Under the pieces are notes generated by a model that had not been told where the DNA came from, ran no database searches, and saw only the letters and a list, made by a program, of their open reading frames with translations. This document shows, one piece after another, positions 61,189-64,000 of a stretch of DNA of 64,000 nucleotides; the first letter of the stretch is position 1, and every line of letters begins with the position of its first letter. The position numbers were made by a program, and so were the translations under genes. The stretch lies in assembly GCA_964498095.1 (NCBI GenBank), contig CAZCFY010000016.1, forward strand, positions 16,352 to 80,351. The letters run 5' to 3'. The stretch comes from SG-bin7 sp964498095. Lineage in GTDB: Bacteria > Bdellovibrionota > Bdellovibrionia > Bdellovibrionales > SG-bin7.

Positions 61189-61946
61189 TGGAATTAATCG
61201 GATATGCTCTCGCGATAGTTATGGGACTCGTTCTCGGCACCATGGGTGCTGGAGGTGCGATTCTTACGGTGCCAATACTTCACTATTTTTTTAGGCAAGA
61301 GGCCTATGCGGCCACCACCGGATCTCTATTTATCGTAGGAGTGACAGCGTTTTTTGGCGCCTTATTAAACTGGCGCAAAGGGCAAATAGATTTTAGAACT
61401 GGGATCTTTTTTTCACTACCCAGCTTCATCGGCGTTTTTGTGGCGAGAAAGTTTCTGGCGCCACTTGTTTCTGATAAAGTCGTATTAATTTCATTTGCCT
61501 CACTCATGATTATCGCCGCTCACAGAATGATAAAATCGGCTAAAACCGCTAGTACTACGGATCGAATCAATACCCCGCCCCTTAAAATAGGTCTTAAAGG
61601 ATTACTGGTCGGTGCGACCACGGGGTTTGTCGGCGCCGGAGGAGGATTTCTAATTATACCCGCTCTCGTCACTTTGCTCCACTTACCTATTCGAGTGGCT
61701 ATTGGAACTTCAATGGCCATTGTTGCCTTAAACTCCCTATTTGGCTTCGCTGTTAGCTCCAAAATCTCAGATTTAAATTGGCAGGTCCTCTTATCTATCA
61801 TTTTATTGGGAGCCGTCGGTACTATGATAGGCCACCACTATTCGCATCGGTTTAACGAACAACGCCTTAAAGTTTGGTTTGGCTACTTTGTTTTACTTGT
61901 GGCGGTGTTCTTAATAGGTGACCAGGTAATAAAAATCCTGCTCTAG
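61188..61946 (+). CDS. TauE/SafE-family sulfite exporter
   Basis: A 252-residue membrane protein with about eight helices in two repeats; the repeat starts are visible as GTMGAGGAILTVPIL and GFVGAGGGFLIIPALV. TauE/SafE proteins export sulfite or organosulfonates. In this operon it would remove the sulfite made by the persulfide dioxygenase. It begins one base into the previous stop and ends 4 bases inside the convergent lipoprotein gene. Confidence 0.92.
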   Translation: MELIGYALAIVMGLVLGTMGAGGAILTVPILHYFFRQEAYAATTGSLFIVGVTAFFGALLNWRKGQIDFRTGIFFSLPSFIGVFVARKFLAPLVSDKVVLISFASLMIIAAHRMIKSAKTASTTDRINTPPLKIGLKGLLVGATTGFVGAGGGFLIIPALVTLLHLPIRVAIGTSMAIVALNSLFGFAVSSKISDLNWQVLLSIILLGAVGTMIGHHYSHRFNEQRLKVWFGYFVLLVAVFLIGDQVIKILL

Positions 61947-63163
61947 TTTAGCCACTTTTTAAGTCTTGCTTTAAACTCTTCACTATTGAGCACTTCCAGA
62001 TGGCCACCGCGAGAAGTCATGACTTCAACTTCTCCGCGCGAAAACGCCTCGGGTAAAGTTTGCGTTTCAACCGTAAGGGTTCCGTCACCTGGGGCCTTTA
62101 ATTGAATGTCGCCGGTATAGGGATCCTCTATCACGCTCTTACCAAGCAGCTTGATTTGATTAATGGTTGGCTCAGCCTCAGCGACTAAGGAAAAAATTCG
62201 CGTATCTGTATTCTTGCGGCCAGTTTGATTTAGCAATTCCAGAAATTTTTTTCCGCGGCCTAAATACATTTTAGTAAATTCCAGACGGCTCTGCGCCACA
62301 GCGGGATCATCCTGATTGCCTACTTCATTAAAAAATAGACCCCAACCATTTTTTTCCCATTCCTTCGCGTCGGCGACGGATATCTTTAAAGGCTTGCGGT
62401 CTTTATCAACTATAAAATCTCTTTGCAGCTGTGGAACAAAATAGTAACTAATCGGAAAGCTGGCAAAGGCCGCAGGCTCTAAGATTTTTTTATTTAGTGC
62501 TACTTCCCGGCCATAATGAAAATTACGAAAAATAAATCCCGATCCTTTAAAAGGAGCCGTTAAGAGTGCGGCGTTTTGCACTAAGCGGCTCCCCGCCCAA
62601 GTTTCGACCGCAGTTTCCATTTCTTGCGTGCCATAACGTAAATAGTACGCGCAAAGATAGGCGCCCAGACTGTGGGATACGAGAGTGACTTTAGTCATTC
62701 CCTTAGCTCTTAGATTTAGAATAAATTTATCAAGTTCCCGGATACTTTCTAATGCATCCCCACGCCAATCATAGGTAAACGTCGTTACAAAATTATTGCT
62801 ACCAAAGGAATCTTGTAAAAACGCAAAAGTCGGCTCATATATCGAATAAGAATATAATCCCGGAATTACGCGAACGCTAGAAAGTAAACCGCCGGGTTTA
62901 AGTTTTCGGCCTTCAAGCTTTAGCGCAGGGTGGGGAATCACTAAAGTGGCGCTGCCAAAGACCGCCTCGTAAAAGGTTATCCAAATCTTTTCGCCGGTAT
63001 CTTCCCGCTCAAGCTCGGTACCATAAAATCCTGGCACAAAAACGATGGCACTATTGATCGCTTTATCTATGGCGATAGTTTTATCTTGGGCGAAATTTTT
63101 ATTCTCGGCCAGCGGTGCCTGGCAGGCGGTGCAAAAGATAAGTAACAGTAAAGTGGTCTTCAT
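61943..63163 (-). CDS. LCAT-like alpha/beta-hydrolase lipoprotein
   Basis: A 406-residue predicted lipoprotein (lipobox FCTAC near residue 14). It has the alpha/beta-hydrolase lid and oxyanion region VFVPGFYGTELE, the nucleophile elbow VSHSLGAYLC, and late Asp (GDGTLTV) and His (GGHLEVL) for the triad. The layout fits the lecithin:cholesterol acyltransferase family. It could be a phospholipid acyltransferase or lipase at the cell surface. It ends 4 bases inside the TauE stop. Confidence 0.85.
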   Translation of the reverse strand: MKTTLLLLIFCTACQAPLAENKNFAQDKTIAIDKAINSAIVFVPGFYGTELEREDTGEKIWITFYEAVFGSATLVIPHPALKLEGRKLKPGGLLSSVRVIPGLYSYSIYEPTFAFLQDSFGSNNFVTTFTYDWRGDALESIRELDKFILNLRAKGMTKVTLVSHSLGAYLCAYYLRYGTQEMETAVETWAGSRLVQNAALLTAPFKGSGFIFRNFHYGREVALNKKILEPAAFASFPISYYFVPQLQRDFIVDKDRKPLKISVADAKEWEKNGWGLFFNEVGNQDDPAVAQSRLEFTKMYLGRGKKFLELLNQTGRKNTDTRIFSLVAEAEPTINQIKLLGKSVIEDPYTGDIQLKAPGDGTLTVETQTLPEAFSRGEVEVMTSRGGHLEVLNSEEFKARLKKWLN

Positions 63164-63238
63164 TTTTTAACTTTTCAAATTTTAAGTCTTTTACAAATTA
63201 CCAACAAGTCCAGTAAGCTTTAACCTAACGGAGCCTAA

Positions 63239-63940
63239 TTGATAAATTCAAGATTAGAATTTCAGCAGCATACAATCCAGCTCGTGCGCCGGCCCTACCA
63301 ACGCACTCTTCGGCTAGTTATTAAACCCGATGGGCAAATTCGTTTATCCTGCCGCAAAAGCACCAGCGAAAGAGAGTTGCAAATTTTTTTGCTGGAAAAT
63401 ATAAATTGGCTAGAAAAGACCTTAAAGAAAATTTTATCCCGGCGCGAAACTAACCCACCTAAAAAATTTATTGCTGGCGAAAAGTTTCCTTTTTTGGGCC
63501 GTGATTTAGAATGGCAGGCCCTAGGCGCCCCATTATCCGCCGTGGAAATCAAGTTTCCTTACATAATCGCCTCCGGCAGTCCCGCAAACTTTCCAAGGTT
63601 GCTGCGCAAAACTTATCTAGAAAAAGCCCAATTTTACCTCCCCAATCGTTTACTTTTCTGGGCCCAGGAAATGAAACTAGAATATCGTTCACTTAAAATT
63701 CGCATTGGCAAGTCCGCGTGGGGAACCTGCAGTCATGATCGCAAGATTTACCTCAACGCTAAGTTAATGTGCTTTTCCCGGGATATTATTGATTACGTAA
63801 TCATTCACGAGCTCGCGCACTTAGTTCATCCAAATCATTCAAAAAATTTTTGGAGTTTGCTAGCATGCTTTTGCCCCGACTATAAATTGCGCCGCCGCCA
63901 GCTGAGACAAAGTCAGCACATCTGTAGTTTTTTGAATTAA
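63239..63940 (+). CDS. YgjP/SprT-like zinc metallopeptidase (DUF45)
   Basis: A 233-residue protein of the YgjP family: the zinc motif IHELAHLVHPNHSKNFW (HExxH with a third His), preceded by WGTCSHDRKIYLNAKLM. The start is TTG after GGAG. No signal peptide. YgjP proteins are cytoplasmic and their role is poorly known. It is divergent from the LCAT-like gene (75 bases between the two start codons). Confidence 0.92.
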   Translation: MINSRLEFQQHTIQLVRRPYQRTLRLVIKPDGQIRLSCRKSTSERELQIFLLENINWLEKTLKKILSRRETNPPKKFIAGEKFPFLGRDLEWQALGAPLSAVEIKFPYIIASGSPANFPRLLRKTYLEKAQFYLPNRLLFWAQEMKLEYRSLKIRIGKSAWGTCSHDRKIYLNAKLMCFSRDIIDYVIIHELAHLVHPNHSKNFWSLLACFCPDYKLRRRQLRQSQHICSFLN

Positions 63941-64000
63941 AGCATAATCGTATTGAACCATAGCTAAATGGTACCGAGGAGCAGTTTGTCATTAGCCCGC

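Noticed and set aside
63801..63992. Minus-strand frame at the right edge
   Set aside because: It overlaps the metallopeptidase gene's conserved zinc region in antisense and has no motif.

Overview
This window comes from a Gram-negative bacterium with many lipoproteins, outer-membrane-type proteins and Tat-exported proteins, frequent GTG/TTG starts and short or overlapping gene junctions. The mix of DUF1501/DUF1552/DUF1592-type exported proteins, many secreted proteins of unknown family and a REP-associated transposase suggests a Bdellovibrionota or neighbouring (Myxococcota/Oligoflexia-like) genome. That placement is inference: no rRNA, tRNA or phylogenetic marker is present. I saw no CRISPR array, prophage or classical insertion sequence.

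Layout. 1-5.6 kb: a copper nitrite reductase fused to a cytochrome c (nirK) with a downstream formylglycine-generating-enzyme/SCO1 fusion, then two tandem paralogous exported proteins. 5.7-14.8 kb: two opposed cassettes of exported c-haem-motif proteins plus Tat proteins (DUF1501 type; DUF1592/DUF1552 type) around a TPR/winged-helix regulator. 15-22.4 kb: psd, an Lgt-family membrane protein and a tightly overlapping four-gene cassette (radical SAM, Cys/Met PLP enzyme, desaturase, left-handed beta-helix protein), then tdk. 22.5-26.5 kb: a third c-haem-motif/Tat DUF1501 cassette. 26.4-33 kb: a zinc-metallopeptidase-like protein, REP-like repeats, an acyl-CoA synthetase and a large outer-membrane-type protein. 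33.3-34.3 kb: a RAYT-like transposase with an 18-bp tandem repeat. 34.3-42 kb: an exported phospholipase-D-like protein overlapping a HAD-like protein, a nucleosidase and pstSCAB. 42-56.7 kb: a beta-barrel, TerC, then a run of exported proteins including a MoxR AAA+ ATPase/VWA pair with a long Gln-Gly repeat, a triple Cys-repeat protein and an ATP-grasp-like protein, plus an SDR and Hsp20. 56.7-64 kb: CorA, a membrane protein, a persulfide-detoxification locus (SqrR/BigR-like repressor, persulfide dioxygenase-rhodanese, two YeeE/YedE halves, TauE), an LCAT-like lipoprotein and a YgjP-type metallopeptidase.

How the genes work together. The persulfide locus, pstSCAB and nirK are recognisable respiratory or nutrient modules. 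Most other loci are envelope-facing. The least explained are the MoxR/VWA pair, which keeps intact ATPase motifs behind apparent signal peptides; the PLD/HAD pair; the radical-SAM cassette; and the three parallel haem-motif/Tat cassettes within 21 kb. Repeat elements sharing a 13-bp GGTGCCCGACACC core occur at two loci 22 kb apart, and a RAYT gene lies 5.5 kb beyond the second.
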